Of a DNA stretch of 64,000 nt, positions 41,899-51,377 are shown piece by piece. The notes under the pieces were generated by a model. That model worked only from the letters and a program-made list of their open reading frames with translations. It had not been told where the DNA came from and searched no databases. Positions within the stretch are counted from its first letter, which is position 1. The number at the start of each line of letters is the position of its first letter. The translations under genes were made by a program, and so were the position numbers. This DNA comes from Fibrobacter succinogenes (lineage in GTDB: Bacteria; Fibrobacterota; Fibrobacteria; Fibrobacterales; Fibrobacteraceae): the NCBI GenBank assembly GCA_902800815.1, contig CADCGB010000010.1, positions 62,001 to 126,000 of the forward strand, in the 5' to 3' direction.

Positions 41899-42963
41899 CT
41901 ACCTTACGACTTTCACGCGCTTGCCGTTCTTGAGGCTCTGCGTGCTTGCTTCGTCGGGCAGAATCTCCCGCCCGGCAAGCGTCCCGTCTATGCGGTACAC
42001 CTTTACGGGTGTAGCCGCATTTCTGTTTTGCCCGCGGGGCGCTATCCTGTCAGTCGCTTGCCCGCTGCTATCGGGTGCGGCGAGCGTGATGGCGATGGAA
42101 TCCGTCGATACGGTGAAGTTGTCGTAGCGGATAAAGCAGTCGTGCGTGGGTGCCCATTCGGCGCTGCTCCCGCCGTGGAACGTGGAGAGATAGAACTTGT
42201 CCACGTGCACCGTGTCGTAGTCGCGGAGCCGGAGCGTATCTACGTCCAGTGCGAGTTCCCCGTCAAGCCATGTCTGCACGCGGCCGTTCTTGTCGCCCGT
42301 GCCGGGAGTGCTTATCGTATTCATTGTTACTTTATTCACAATGCGGTGCCATGTGCCCGTAGTGAACTGTTTCTGCGGTATGGTGCCGTTCAGGTCCCAC
42401 TTGAAGTCGTCACCGTATTCGGACTTTTGCCCCATGAAGTAGATGAGCTGCACGGCGTTGCCGTCCTTGCGCCACATGATTCTGGCGCTCCAGCCGTCGC
42501 CCGTGCTAGGCAATGCGTTACCCGTGTAGCACTTGCCTCCGCAAAGCCCGGGGAGCTTGCCGCCCAGCTGGAACTCGAATCCGTCCTCGAAGAATATGTC
42601 GTAGGCGCTCCACATGGTGTCGGCCACCTTCACGAGCGGCTGTATGATCTGCGCCGCACATGCGGGCGTATCGTTGTCGTTGGGGCCCACGCAGCCCTTG
42701 GGGTACTTGAGCTGCAGTACGTTCCCGTGTTCCTCGCCGTCATAGACGATAAACGAGTTCTCGCCATTGTTCTTGTCCATGGCGTACCACCAGCTTTTAT
42801 CGTAGTCGTTGCGTTTGAAGTCTTCCTTGGCAAGTGCGTTGCCGTAAACGCCGGGTTCACGGTTCTCGAAATCCACGAACGATACGGTGTCGGAGGCCGT
42901 CTGTGCAAACGCGGCCGTGGCGGCAAGTGCAGAAAACAGGATGACAGGGTACAAAAAAATCAT
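41899..42963 (-). CDS. Secreted polysaccharide lyase-like protein (PL14-like)
   Basis: 354 aa. Signal peptide (VILFSALAATAAFA-Q). The body matches the jelly-roll of PL14-type lyases: WSAYDIFFEDGFEFQLGGKLPGLCGGKCYTG, GDGWSARIMWRKDGNAV, WHRIVNKVTMN and WLDGELALDVDTLRLRD with FYLSTFHGGS. Such enzymes cleave uronic-acid glycans; the substrate here is unproven. The C-terminal ~60 residues (VKVYRIDGTLAGREILPDE...KNGKRVKVVR) look like a basic C-terminal sorting module common on Fibrobacter secreted enzymes. The ATG at 42963 is preceded by AGGAGG. Confidence 0.7.
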   Translation of the reverse strand: MIFLYPVILFSALAATAAFAQTASDTVSFVDFENREPGVYGNALAKEDFKRNDYDKSWWYAMDKNNGENSFIVYDGEEHGNVLQLKYPKGCVGPNDNDTPACAAQIIQPLVKVADTMWSAYDIFFEDGFEFQLGGKLPGLCGGKCYTGNALPSTGDGWSARIMWRKDGNAVQLIYFMGQKSEYGDDFKWDLNGTIPQKQFTTGTWHRIVNKVTMNTISTPGTGDKNGRVQTWLDGELALDVDTLRLRDYDTVHVDKFYLSTFHGGSSAEWAPTHDCFIRYDNFTVSTDSIAITLAAPDSSGQATDRIAPRGQNRNAATPVKVYRIDGTLAGREILPDEASTQSLKNGKRVKVVR

Positions 42964-43031
42964 GCGGCCTCCTTTATAAGCGCATGACATCAAAATACAT
43001 TAATATTTTGAAAAGTGCTAGACGGAAGTCG

Positions 43032-43115
43032 TTAGCCGTAAATGAAGCCGAGAGTGATGGCTACTGCGACGAGCACCACGATCTGCTTGAGAATATGTAC
43101 TTCTTGTGAACCCAT
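43032..43115 (-). CDS. Putative 27-aa membrane micropeptide
   Basis: Encodes MGSQEVHILKQIVVLVAVAIT followed by LGFIYG: a short charged head, then one membrane-spanning stretch. Such peptides occur as regulators or subunits, but no partner is evident and the ribosome-binding site is weak. It lies alone between two minus-strand secreted enzyme genes; the surrounding 42964-43260 gap (297 bp) shows no other ORF. It may be spurious. Confidence 0.35.
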   Translation of the reverse strand: MGSQEVHILKQIVVLVAVAITLGFIYG

Positions 43116-43260
43116 GCCCACAAAATACAAATGTGGGGGTCAAAAAACCACAATGTAAGGAGCAAATAATTTTACAAGGGTAAACACGTGATATAGATTA
43201 CACAAAATGGGTGTTTACAACGTTTTTCTTGGCGAAATTGAACGAAAAATCGGGATTTTT

Positions 43261-44469
43261 TTACTTCAGGAGCTCTTCGGGGACGCATTCGGCCATGGCC
43301 TCGTAGGCCCTTGGACTAGGGTGCAGGTGGTCCCCGGAATCAAAATTATTGGCAAAAGCCTTCGGATTTTCGTGCCCGCGGACGGCCTTGTCGAAGTCCA
43401 CGCAACCGTCAAAATCGGGTGCGGTGCGCAGCCATTCGTTGAACGCCATGCGGATGATGTCGCGGTTCTCGTTGTAGGTGCGCCAGCCGTAAATGGGCAG
43501 GAGGGTGCCGCTATAGACTTTTAGCCCGAGCTTGCGCGCATGAGTAATGTAGAGCGAACGCACCCCGTTGATGAGGTCATCTGCCGTGGGCATGTCGCTC
43601 CAGGGGCGGAACCTGTTCACCTCGACTCCGACCGGGTGGATGATGTCGTTTATACCGTGTTGCACGATTACGGCGCGGGCACCCGAGACGTTCATCTCGA
43701 TGGGGAAGCGGGTGGCGCCTTTCAGGCCGTATGCCGCATACGTGATGCAGCTGTATTCGCGTAAGATGCGCGTGCCGCTAACTGCCCGCCGGATAATCGC
43801 CACGTTGTTGAATCCCTCGCGGGCGCAACGCAGCGTGAGGTAGTCGGGCCAGTCCTGAGCGGTAATTGAATCGCCAAAGCAGACCAGCGCGAAGTTCTTC
43901 TCTTCGGTAAGGATGTCTACCGTGTTGAGGAAGTAAATCCAGTTCGTTTTGCGCGTGAGGTCATCGGGGAGTTCGGCGGATTTCGCGAAGTTGCCGTAAC
44001 TGTACTTGCCGCCCGAAAGCGGGCCCGTGATTGCCGTGCCCGCGTTCATCTGCGTGAAGCCCGCGAAGTACAGGCTCACGTCGAACGTTTCGCCCGCGGT
44101 CACGCTAAATGCGATTTCGTCGCTCAGGATTTCTTCACCCGCGGGGATGGTGCCAGAAGTCTTGCCGCCAAACGTGATGGGGGTCGGCGCATATTGTGCG
44201 TTATCAAGACGCGCGGCACTTGTTTCGCTGGCAGTGGACTGCGCGCCGTTTATAAACTGCGCCGCCGACTTCGCGACGTATGCCTCGCTAATCGTCACGG
44301 GCTCGGTGCCGGTGAGGTTCGAGAAATGGAACCGCAGCTTGCTGCCCGAAAAGCACGCGCGTATCGGGTAGCGGAGCGTCAAGTCCTTCGCGTAGGTCGC
44401 TTCCTTGCGGTCGGTGATGGATGTCGCGTTGCCCCAGCAGGCAACCCATTTCGAGTACATCTCTGGCAT
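43261..44469 (-). CDS. SGNH/GDSL-type hydrolase
   Basis: 402 aa. The N-terminal half (~1-170) is beta-rich, resembling a carbohydrate-esterase accessory domain. The catalytic half has the Ser block VCFGDSIT (Ser ~198), the block with HGINDI and the DxxH block DHLHPS (~378). It probably deacylates or deacetylates an ester substrate such as acetylated xylan; the substrate is not proven. No signal peptide follows the ATG chosen (44469), so export is not evident, although an upstream start could alter this. Confidence 0.85.
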   Translation of the reverse strand: MPEMYSKWVACWGNATSITDRKEATYAKDLTLRYPIRACFSGSKLRFHFSNLTGTEPVTISEAYVAKSAAQFINGAQSTASETSAARLDNAQYAPTPITFGGKTSGTIPAGEEILSDEIAFSVTAGETFDVSLYFAGFTQMNAGTAITGPLSGGKYSYGNFAKSAELPDDLTRKTNWIYFLNTVDILTEEKNFALVCFGDSITAQDWPDYLTLRCAREGFNNVAIIRRAVSGTRILREYSCITYAAYGLKGATRFPIEMNVSGARAVIVQHGINDIIHPVGVEVNRFRPWSDMPTADDLINGVRSLYITHARKLGLKVYSGTLLPIYGWRTYNENRDIIRMAFNEWLRTAPDFDGCVDFDKAVRGHENPKAFANNFDSGDHLHPSPRAYEAMAECVPEELLK

Positions 44470-44529
44470 ATGCCAAAGATAGTTAAATCAGCATGATTTA
44501 TGTATATTTAACCTGTAAGCATAATCGCT

Positions 44530-44760
44530 ATGGAAAATACGCAAGACAATAACCAGCCTGTAACCCCGCAGCAGGGCGCCGCAGAACCGCAAGGCTCCTC
44601 CGCGAACCGTGCCGCAGAGGAACGCCGTGCGGAAGAACGCCGTGCCCGCATCCGCAAGATGCGCGGGTGGCTCTCGCCGCGCGATTCCGGCCCGGATGAC
44701 TTTGGGCCCGAAGATGCCGCGCTTTACTATGGCGAAGGGCATTCCGGCTGGAACCGGTAA
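44530..44760 (+). CDS. Small hydrophilic protein of unknown function
   Basis: 76 aa, no membrane segment or signal. Gln/Pro/Ala-rich N-terminus, then a basic Arg/Glu helix (AAEERRAEERRARIRKMRG) and an acidic Gly/Pro tail (DDFGPEDAALYYGEGHSGW). No known family recognised. It lies 17 bp upstream of the thioredoxin-fold gene and may be co-transcribed. Weak ribosome-binding site. Confidence 0.4.
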   Translation: MENTQDNNQPVTPQQGAAEPQGSSANRAAEERRAEERRARIRKMRGWLSPRDSGPDDFGPEDAALYYGEGHSGWNR

Positions 44761-44777
44761 AATAAAGAGGTGGTATT

Positions 44778-45530
44778 ATGAAGAAACTAATAGCATTTCT
44801 GCTTTGCGCAGTAGCCGTGGCTGCGTTTGCTGCCGAGGACATCAAGATTGTCAAGGTCAACGACAGTAACTTCGAAAAAGAGGTCATGCAGTCCAAGAAG
44901 CCGGTTATCCTGGATATCACTTCTACGAGCTGCCCGCCGTGCCTCATCATGATTCCGACGCTCATCGGCATCGCGAAGAACTATCCCGATATCAAGATTG
45001 CGACGGTCGGCATCGACGAGCCGGGTATCGACAAGATAAAGGCCTCGCTCCCGATTCGCGCGTTCCCGACGTTCTTTATGGTGCGTGACGGCAAGATTAT
45101 CGACCAGCTGGTGGGTGCCGTGAAGGAGGAGGAACTCCTGGGCGCACTCAAGTACACGCCTTCTAAGAAGCCCGCGGCAAAGCCGAAGAAGGTTAAGAAT
45201 GCAAGCAAGAGTCTCGTATGCAAGACTCCCGGGCAGTTCAACGGGCTCAAGAACCTGGTGACCATCTCGTTCGTGTTCGGCGATTACGAAATCCAGAACG
45301 TGGATATAGTGACGGACGTGTTCGTGCCGCCCGAGCTAGAAAGCCGCCGCGTGCAGATGATGGAACATGTGCGCGCGAGCGGGAAGGGCGAGGTGACCCC
45401 GACCATGACGGGCTTCCAGATCCACATCGACAACGACTGCAGGTTCATGAAGGCGATGGACATGAAGCGCACTTCCACATACGGAGAGATGCGTGCGGGC
45501 CTAGAATTGCAGGGATTCACTTGCCAGTAG
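44778..45530 (+). CDS. Exported thioredoxin-fold protein (CPPC)
   Basis: 250 aa. Signal peptide (LIAFLLCAVAVAAFA-A). Thioredoxin fold ~25-125 with the redox pair Cys52-Pro-Pro-Cys55 (TSTSCPPCLIMIPTL) and the cis-Pro region RAFPTFFMV. The Lys-rich linker (KPAAKPKKVKN) leads to a second, unrecognised C-terminal domain with two further Cys (LVCKTPGQF; GFTCQ end). CPPC thioredoxins can reduce or isomerise periplasmic disulfides. GAGGTGG precedes the ATG. The next gene starts 27 bp later. Confidence 0.82.
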   Translation: MKKLIAFLLCAVAVAAFAAEDIKIVKVNDSNFEKEVMQSKKPVILDITSTSCPPCLIMIPTLIGIAKNYPDIKIATVGIDEPGIDKIKASLPIRAFPTFFMVRDGKIIDQLVGAVKEEELLGALKYTPSKKPAAKPKKVKNASKSLVCKTPGQFNGLKNLVTISFVFGDYEIQNVDIVTDVFVPPELESRRVQMMEHVRASGKGEVTPTMTGFQIHIDNDCRFMKAMDMKRTSTYGEMRAGLELQGFTCQ

Positions 45531-45557
45531 GCGAATTTTTAATAGATTTGAAAAAGT

Positions 45558-47363
45558 ATGCCGAGAAGAAGGACAAACCAGACAATGCTTACGGGTATCA
45601 CCATCGTCATGATGGTGGTGATGCTGGTTGGTTCTATGGGGATAATCAAGCTTACCGCGGTGTTCGGCCCTTCCTCGTACTACCTCTTTATCGCACTCTT
45701 CCTTGTGGTCGCGCTTATCGGGTTCCATATATGGAGCCGTTACCGCTCCAACGTGACTGCACAGCAGGTTGCCGACCTCATGAAGGAGGCGCTCACCACC
45801 CCGCTGGAAAAGTCGCTCGCGGGTGATTCGCAGTATGCCGTCGCCGTCAGGCAAGATGGCCAGATAAACCCGAAGCTCACCAAGTACATGACGAGGCTCG
45901 CGCCTACGGTCAATGCCATCGCGAGTTTTTTCAAGGATTTCATTTACTACGACGGCGTTGCCGAAATCCTGCGCAAGCATTTCGAGAAGGGCGAAGGCAC
46001 GGACACCTTCCAGGAACTTTCGACCATATTCCTTTCGGATGTCAACTACCTTTCGGAAAAACTCGGACACGAGATGAGCCTGGACGATTTCGAGTCCTGC
46101 GGCTTTGTCTCGTTGCTGTTGCGCCTGCGTACGAACGCTCCCCCAAATACGGACTGGAACCGCCTTGTGCTGCAGGCTTTTGTCGATAGGGAAATCGAGA
46201 TGGGCCCGCTGGTGCAGAGCCTCGAGAAGAACCACGCGCAGCTTGAAGCTACGGGTGAAATTTTCCTGTTCGCCTCGATCTTTGGCGGGTATTCTCCCGA
46301 TGCGGTGCGCAAGTACATGCGCCTGATGTATGACTATTCAGCAGCGCTTGCAAACATCGATGGCGCACTCACTCCGGACGAGGTGCAGTGGCTGCAGTAC
46401 CTGGAACGCTATATCGGTAACAACCGCTCTGCGGCGCGCCGTACGGGCTTTGTAAAATGCTCTACGCGCATGGTGAACTATAAGAATACCCCGCTCAAGG
46501 AGGCCGTGAAGCGCAACTTCCGCACGCAGAAACAGGAACATGTTCCGACCGGCGAGGCGGTAAAGCAGCTTGATGCCCTTATCGGGCTTTCTTCGGTAAA
46601 GAAAGAAGTTGTCACGTTCTACAACTTTATCCGTGTGCAGAACGAACGCAAGAAGAAGGGGCTCTCCGTGCCCCCGACATCGTACCACCTGGTATTCTCG
46701 GGCAACCCTGGTACCGGCAAGACTACGATTGCTCGCATCATGGCCGAAATTTTCAAGGACCTGGGCGTGCTGGCGAAGGGCCACCTGGTAGAGGCGACTC
46801 GTGCAGACCTGGTTGCAGGTTACATGGGGCAGACCGCCATCAAGACGAACAAGGTAATCGACGAGGCGCTGGATGGTGTATTGTTTATCGACGAAGCCTA
46901 TACGCTGGCGCGCAGTGCCGATAACGACTACGGGCAAGAGGCTATTGACACGCTCCTCAAGCGCATGGAAGACGACCGCGACAGGCTGGTAGTCATCATC
47001 GCCGGCTACACGGAAGAAATCAAGCGCTTCGTGAATTCGAACCCGGGACTTTCTTCGCGATTCAACAGGTACATAAATTTCCCCGACTATTCGGAAGACG
47101 AACTTGCGCAAATCTTCAGGTCGTTCCTCTCCAAGTACGATTACAAGATGGGCGAGGCCGCCGCTGCAACCATGAAGCGCTGCATCGCAGAGGCGGTGAG
47201 CAAGAAGGATAGCCGGTTCGGTAACGGGCGCTACGTGCGCAACCTGTTTGAGAAGGTTATCGAGAAGCAGGCGAACCGCCTGGCGGCATCGCCAGACCTG
47301 AGCAGGGTCGACGTGAGTTGCCTTACCGTGCCTGACTTTGAACAGGCGATTGCAGAAAAGTAA
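45558..47363 (+). CDS. Membrane-anchored CbxX/CfqX-type (SpoVK-like) AAA ATPase
   Basis: 601 aa. Two membrane segments at ~10-32 and ~40-60, a helical middle region, then a C-terminal AAA domain (~330-590): Walker A GNPGTGKTT (~382-390), Walker B LFIDEAY (~443), sensor-1 region and arginine finger around SRFNRYINF. This resembles CbbX/SpoVK/EccA-family AAA proteins, which remodel other proteins; the client is unknown. Lack of a canonical ribosome-binding site leaves a slightly later start possible. Confidence 0.82.
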   Translation: MPRRRTNQTMLTGITIVMMVVMLVGSMGIIKLTAVFGPSSYYLFIALFLVVALIGFHIWSRYRSNVTAQQVADLMKEALTTPLEKSLAGDSQYAVAVRQDGQINPKLTKYMTRLAPTVNAIASFFKDFIYYDGVAEILRKHFEKGEGTDTFQELSTIFLSDVNYLSEKLGHEMSLDDFESCGFVSLLLRLRTNAPPNTDWNRLVLQAFVDREIEMGPLVQSLEKNHAQLEATGEIFLFASIFGGYSPDAVRKYMRLMYDYSAALANIDGALTPDEVQWLQYLERYIGNNRSAARRTGFVKCSTRMVNYKNTPLKEAVKRNFRTQKQEHVPTGEAVKQLDALIGLSSVKKEVVTFYNFIRVQNERKKKGLSVPPTSYHLVFSGNPGTGKTTIARIMAEIFKDLGVLAKGHLVEATRADLVAGYMGQTAIKTNKVIDEALDGVLFIDEAYTLARSADNDYGQEAIDTLLKRMEDDRDRLVVIIAGYTEEIKRFVNSNPGLSSRFNRYINFPDYSEDELAQIFRSFLSKYDYKMGEAAAATMKRCIAEAVSKKDSRFGNGRYVRNLFEKVIEKQANRLAASPDLSRVDVSCLTVPDFEQAIAEK

Positions 47364-47364
47364 A

Positions 47365-48144
47365 TTACCTTACAATGACCTTGTAGAATTCCAGGAACTG
47401 CGCGGGGGAAAGTTCCTCGGCGCGTACCGTAGTGGGGTAGTCCAAAAGCTCGATGGCTTCCTGGATTTTCTTCTTGTCGTAGGCGCGGCCGAACGAGTTT
47501 GCGAGTGTCTTGCGCTTCTGCGTGAAGGCGGCGCGTACGAACTCGAAATAGCCCTCGGGAGCGGCAAGCGGGCATTCCTTGGGCGTGAGGAGCATCGTGG
47601 CGCTGTCTACGTTCGGGCGCGGCGTAAAGTGCTCGGGCCCGATCTTGCGTAATATCTGTGTGTCGGCGAACGCGGACACGAGTACGGAAAGGCTACCGTA
47701 GTTGCTGCTGCAGGGTGCTGCGCAGATGCGTTCGGCGACCTCCAGCTGGACCATTCCCATGAATCCCTTGGTGAGGTGCAGGCGCGGCATGAGACCCGCG
47801 ATAATCGCGGTAGAAACATTGTAGGGCAGGTTGCCGGTAACCCACGGCTTTTCGTGTGCATCAAGGAATGCCTGCAGGTCGAACTTCAGAAAGTCGCAGT
47901 TTACGATGTGGAAGTTCTCGCGACCCCGGAATTTTTCCTGTAAAAATTCCACGCACTGCTCGTCGATTTCGACGGCAGTGAGTTGCACGGCGCGGTCGAG
48001 CAGGTGTTCCGTGAGGGCGCCGTGCCCGGGCCCGATTTCCAGCACGTACTCGCCTTCGCCTGCAGGCAAGTCGCCCGCAATCATCTGTGCGGTAGGTACA
48101 TCCAGAAAGTTCTGGCCGAATTTGCGGCGGCGTGCTCTGTCCAT
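47365..48144 (-). CDS. rsmA: 16S rRNA dimethyladenosine transferase
   Basis: 259 aa. Dimethylates the two adjacent adenines of helix 45 in 16S rRNA during 30S maturation (KsgA/RsmA). Motifs: FGQNFL at the N-terminus, SAM-binding LEIGPGHGALT (residues 35-44), NLPYN active-site motif (~113) and a C-terminal helical domain. Length is normal for the family. Convergent with the AAA gene, 1 bp apart. Confidence 0.93.
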   Translation of the reverse strand: MDRARRRKFGQNFLDVPTAQMIAGDLPAGEGEYVLEIGPGHGALTEHLLDRAVQLTAVEIDEQCVEFLQEKFRGRENFHIVNCDFLKFDLQAFLDAHEKPWVTGNLPYNVSTAIIAGLMPRLHLTKGFMGMVQLEVAERICAAPCSSNYGSLSVLVSAFADTQILRKIGPEHFTPRPNVDSATMLLTPKECPLAAPEGYFEFVRAAFTQKRKTLANSFGRAYDKKKIQEAIELLDYPTTVRAEELSPAQFLEFYKVIVR

Positions 48145-48188
48145 GTAAGGAAAGATAGAAATTTTCGTATCTTTACCCGCAGTTGCTT

Positions 48189-48767
48189 ATGGCCACCAGA
48201 ACAGAAAATACAACGAACCGCGCGCATCTTGCTGCCGGCAAGAAGCCGACTGCTAGCAAGAAGTCGTCCGCCGGCAAAAACGTGCGCGCCCGCGTGACGC
48301 ATGAGTTCCCCGCAGTTTACGACCGGGATTCGCGCGTGCTCCTGCTGGGCTCGATACCTTCCCCCAAGTCGCGCGAAGTCGGGTTCTACTACGGGCATCC
48401 GCAGAACCGTTTCTGGAAGGTGCTCGCTGCAGTCCTCGGCGAAAGCCTCCCCGAGACTATCCCGCAAAAGAAGGCTATGCTCAAGAGGCACCACGTTGCC
48501 CTCTGGGATGTGCTTGAAAGCTGTACCATCGTGGGGGCGAGCGACACGAGCATCGAGGATGCCGTACCCAACAGGATTGGCGCGCTGGTTGCGAAGTCGA
48601 AGGTAACCCGCATATTCTGTACGGGCGCCACTGCGCACAAACTATACCAGAAGTACTGTGCCGCCGATGTAGGCATCGATGCGGTCAAACTCCCCTCTAC
48701 CTCGCCCGCGAACTGCGCCATATCGCTCGAGAGGCTCGTGGATGCCTACCGCGCAATACTCGGCTAG
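48189..48767 (+). CDS. DNA-deoxyinosine/uracil glycosylase, UDG family 6-like
   Basis: 192 aa from ATG 48189 (an in-frame TTG two codons earlier is possible). The Lys/Ala-rich N-terminal 35 residues are disordered. The core has LLLGSIPSPKS (motif 1), GFYYGHPQNRFWKVL, LWDVLESC and the C-terminal LPSTSPAN motif, matching the hypoxanthine-DNA glycosylase family. It probably excises deaminated bases, mainly hypoxanthine, in base-excision repair. Divergent from rsmA with a short gap. Confidence 0.82.
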   Translation: MATRTENTTNRAHLAAGKKPTASKKSSAGKNVRARVTHEFPAVYDRDSRVLLLGSIPSPKSREVGFYYGHPQNRFWKVLAAVLGESLPETIPQKKAMLKRHHVALWDVLESCTIVGASDTSIEDAVPNRIGALVAKSKVTRIFCTGATAHKLYQKYCAADVGIDAVKLPSTSPANCAISLERLVDAYRAILG

Positions 48768-48844
48768 GCCCGTTTATCGTAAAATTTTGCAGTTTTTCGC
48801 TTTTCCGTCAAAGATTTTTTCAAAATAATCTATATTGTTTTTGT

Positions 48845-50206
48845 ATGTCAGCAAAAGTAACTAGCAGCGACAAGATCGAAGATCTTTTCCCGGAGACCCC
48901 TGTCCGCAAGATTATTACCCCTGTCGAACGCCTGATGAAGGTGGAGACGACGGGCGGCATTGTGCTCATTATCATGACGCTTGCCGCACTTATCTGGGCG
49001 AACCTGAGCCCCGAAACGTACCACCACTTTTGGCACATGCCGTTCTCCATGACGATTGCCAACTGGACTGGCGCTGGCGACCTGCACTGGTTTATCAACG
49101 ATGCCCTGATGACGATATTCTTCTTCAATATCGGTCTCGAGGTCAAGGGCGAAATGACATACGGTGAACTGCACGATCCGAAGGCGGCCAGTTTGCCAAT
49201 TATTGCGGCTGCGGGCGGTATGCTGTTCCCTGCACTTATTTACTTGCTCCTTTGCCCGCATGGCGAACATAGCGCCGCCCACGGATGGGGCGTGCCGACT
49301 GCTACCGATATCGCCTTCGTGGTGGGCTGCATGGCCATTCTCGGGAAGAAGGTGCCGCATGCCCTGCGCGTGATGATTTTGACCCTCGCCATTGCCGACG
49401 ATATCGGCGCCATCCTCGTGATTGCGATTGGCTACCCGAGCGGCGACGGCATCAACTTTGTGGCCCTCGGGACAGGCTTTGCACTGCTGGTGCTTATCAA
49501 CGTGCTGTTCCGCATTGGCGTGCGTAACCTGCTGCTGCACGGCGTGATTGGCGTTGCGGTGTGGGCGTTCTTTGTGAAGAGCGGCGTGCACCCGACCATC
49601 GCGGGCGTGCTGCTTGGCCTCTCGGTACCGGCGAAGCCCGTGCTCGCGAAGGGCAGGCTTGCCCACTTTGCTGGCAGCCTGGGCGGCGCGCTTTCGGGCG
49701 AGGCGAAGGACAGGAACGAACAGTACGAGGTGTTCCAGCAGCTCAAGCGCGGTGCGCGCGAAAGCATCTCTATGCAGGAACGTTTCTTCAAACCGCTGGT
49801 GCCCTGGGTGAACTTCTTCATTATGCCGCTGTTCGCGCTCAGCAATGCGGGTGTCGAAATCAAGCTTGGCGGTGTCGAGATTCCGGTGATGGGTGCCGTG
49901 GCAATCGCCCTCATTCTGGGCAAGCCTATCGGCATATTCCTGTTCAGTTTGCTCTCGGTCAAGATCGGCATTTCCAAGAAGCCGAGCTACCCCTGGAAGG
50001 TCCTTTGGGGTGGCGGCATGCTTGCGGGTATCGGGTTTACGATGGCGCTGTTTGTCGCGGGCCTTGCCTTCGACGTGGGCGACCGCCAGGACTCCGCGAA
50101 ACTCGGCATATTGCTCGGAAGCTTCTGTGCTGCAATCCTCGGTACGATATACATGAACATCGTTTCGAAGCCGCATAGCGATTCCGAAGAGGCGAAGAGC
50201 GAATAG
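48845..50206 (+). CDS. nhaA: Na+/H+ antiporter NhaA
   Basis: 453 aa, about 12 membrane segments. Exchanges cytoplasmic Na+ for external H+. The ion-binding Asp pair lies in TLAIADDIGAI (~residues 185-186); the first conserved helix with TTGGIVLIIMTLAALIWANL and NIGLEVKGEM are typical of NhaA. There is a loop insertion around 275-300 (GALSGEAKDRNEQYEVFQQLKRG). A ribosome-binding site is not obvious before the ATG. A long minus-strand open frame over the gene is a shadow. Confidence 0.93.
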   Translation: MSAKVTSSDKIEDLFPETPVRKIITPVERLMKVETTGGIVLIIMTLAALIWANLSPETYHHFWHMPFSMTIANWTGAGDLHWFINDALMTIFFFNIGLEVKGEMTYGELHDPKAASLPIIAAAGGMLFPALIYLLLCPHGEHSAAHGWGVPTATDIAFVVGCMAILGKKVPHALRVMILTLAIADDIGAILVIAIGYPSGDGINFVALGTGFALLVLINVLFRIGVRNLLLHGVIGVAVWAFFVKSGVHPTIAGVLLGLSVPAKPVLAKGRLAHFAGSLGGALSGEAKDRNEQYEVFQQLKRGARESISMQERFFKPLVPWVNFFIMPLFALSNAGVEIKLGGVEIPVMGAVAIALILGKPIGIFLFSLLSVKIGISKKPSYPWKVLWGGGMLAGIGFTMALFVAGLAFDVGDRQDSAKLGILLGSFCAAILGTIYMNIVSKPHSDSEEAKSE

Positions 50207-50230
50207 GCAAAACATTTTATCGCTTAAGCT

Positions 50231-50611
50231 GTGCCACATTTCGTCTACATGCTGCGTTGCGCGGGTGACCGCATATACACGGGCTATGCCGTAGATGTCG
50301 AGGCGCGTTTTGAACAGCATAAATCCGGAAAGGGAGCGAAGTTCACCAAGGCGTTCCCGCCGGAGTGCATTCTGCGCAAGTTCGAGCTGCCCTCGCACGA
50401 GCAGGCGCTAAGGCTCGAGGCACGCATCAAGAAGCTTACCCGCGAGCAGAAGGAACTGCTTGCCGGCGGTGACGAGACGATTGCTGCAGAACTGCTTGCG
50501 GGGCTAGGCGAGACGCTCGAGGAAAAGTCCGCGCGCGAAAGGAAAGAACGTCGCGCAGTTAAAACCAGCGGCAAAAAAGAAACCTGCGCGAAAAATAGCG
50601 CTAAGAAATAA
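50231..50611 (+). CDS. GIY-YIG endonuclease-like protein (UPF0213 type)
   Basis: 126 aa. GTG start (50231). N-terminal GIY-YIG signature: FVYMLRCAGDRIYTGYAVDVEARFEQHKSG, with the pattern Y-x(n)-YTGYA and the helix RFEQH. Short single-domain GIY-YIG proteins of this type are of uncertain nucleic-acid processing role. The C-terminal 40 residues are Lys/Arg-rich and low complexity. It overlaps the end of the next, convergent gene by 11 bp. Confidence 0.82.
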   Translation: MPHFVYMLRCAGDRIYTGYAVDVEARFEQHKSGKGAKFTKAFPPECILRKFELPSHEQALRLEARIKKLTREQKELLAGGDETIAAELLAGLGETLEEKSARERKERRAVKTSGKKETCAKNSAKK

Positions 50612-51377
50612 CCAAATCAACAATCAAGTACACGGCCATCGCAACACTACACACGCTGATGAAGTGCTGTATGAACTTGTTGCCTTTTTTGCGCTGCGTA
50701 AAGCTGCCGAGGTAGCCGCCGAACCATGCACCCGCGGCCATCACGATGGCGATGGGCCAGTCGATCTTGCCCGCGATGCCAAGAGCGGTAGTGCTTACGA
50801 TGAGGAACACGTTAGTGAGCGCGTTCTTGAGGGCGTTCACGCGGATGGGCTCTAGGCCGGTGTAGCGCGTGAGTCCAAAGATCTGCACGAACCCGACACC
50901 CACCTGCACAATACAGCCATAGACGGCGATGCCGAAGAACCCGATGGCTCCAAGCGGCGTGAGTTTTGCGGGCGGTGTTGCAGGCGGCTTGCCGAGGATA
51001 TCCTTGCGCAGATTGCTCATCACCACCACAAGGCAGATGACGACCGCGAGGATTGCCTGGAACATCTTGTCGCCGATGCGCACCAGAAAACATGCGCCCA
51101 CGAGCGCGCCCAGGAAGGTGGGTATCACGAGCTGCATGAAGATTTTCTTGTTCAGGTAGCCGTGCTTCATCAGGTTGAATGCGCTGCTGCAGTTCCCGAT
51201 GATGAGCCCGATGCGGTTGGTGCCGTTCGCGACGGTCGCGGGCATCCCGAGGAAAATCATGATGGGCAGGCTCAAGGTGGAGCCGCCGCCCGCGATGCTG
51301 TTGATGAGACTCACGACTGCACCCAGCACAAAGAATGCCGGGTACTGCGCGTATTGCCACACCTCGGAGTCTATCAT
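50601..51377 (-). CDS. TauE/SafE-family membrane permease
   Basis: 258 aa from the ATG at 51377, which overlaps the upstream stop as ATGA. About eight membrane segments in two halves; conserved SLINSIAGGGSTLSLPIMIFLGMPATVANGTNRIGL is the first TauE/SafE repeat, and the second repeat is near FIQIFGLTRYTGLEPIRVNALKN. Members export sulfite, sulfoacetate or related anions; the substrate is unknown. Translationally coupled to the preceding lipoprotein gene. Confidence 0.85.
   Translation of the reverse strand: MIDSEVWQYAQYPAFFVLGAVVSLINSIAGGGSTLSLPIMIFLGMPATVANGTNRIGLIIGNCSSAFNLMKHGYLNKKIFMQLVIPTFLGALVGACFLVRIGDKMFQAILAVVICLVVVMSNLRKDILGKPPATPPAKLTPLGAIGFFGIAVYGCIVQVGVGFVQIFGLTRYTGLEPIRVNALKNALTNVFLIVSTTALGIAGKIDWPIAIVMAAGAWFGGYLGSFTQRKKGNKFIQHFISVCSVAMAVYLIVDLVIS

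Noticed and set aside
48848..50398. 516-codon minus-strand frame over nhaA
   Set aside because: Charged random-like sequence without motifs; nhaA is unambiguous.
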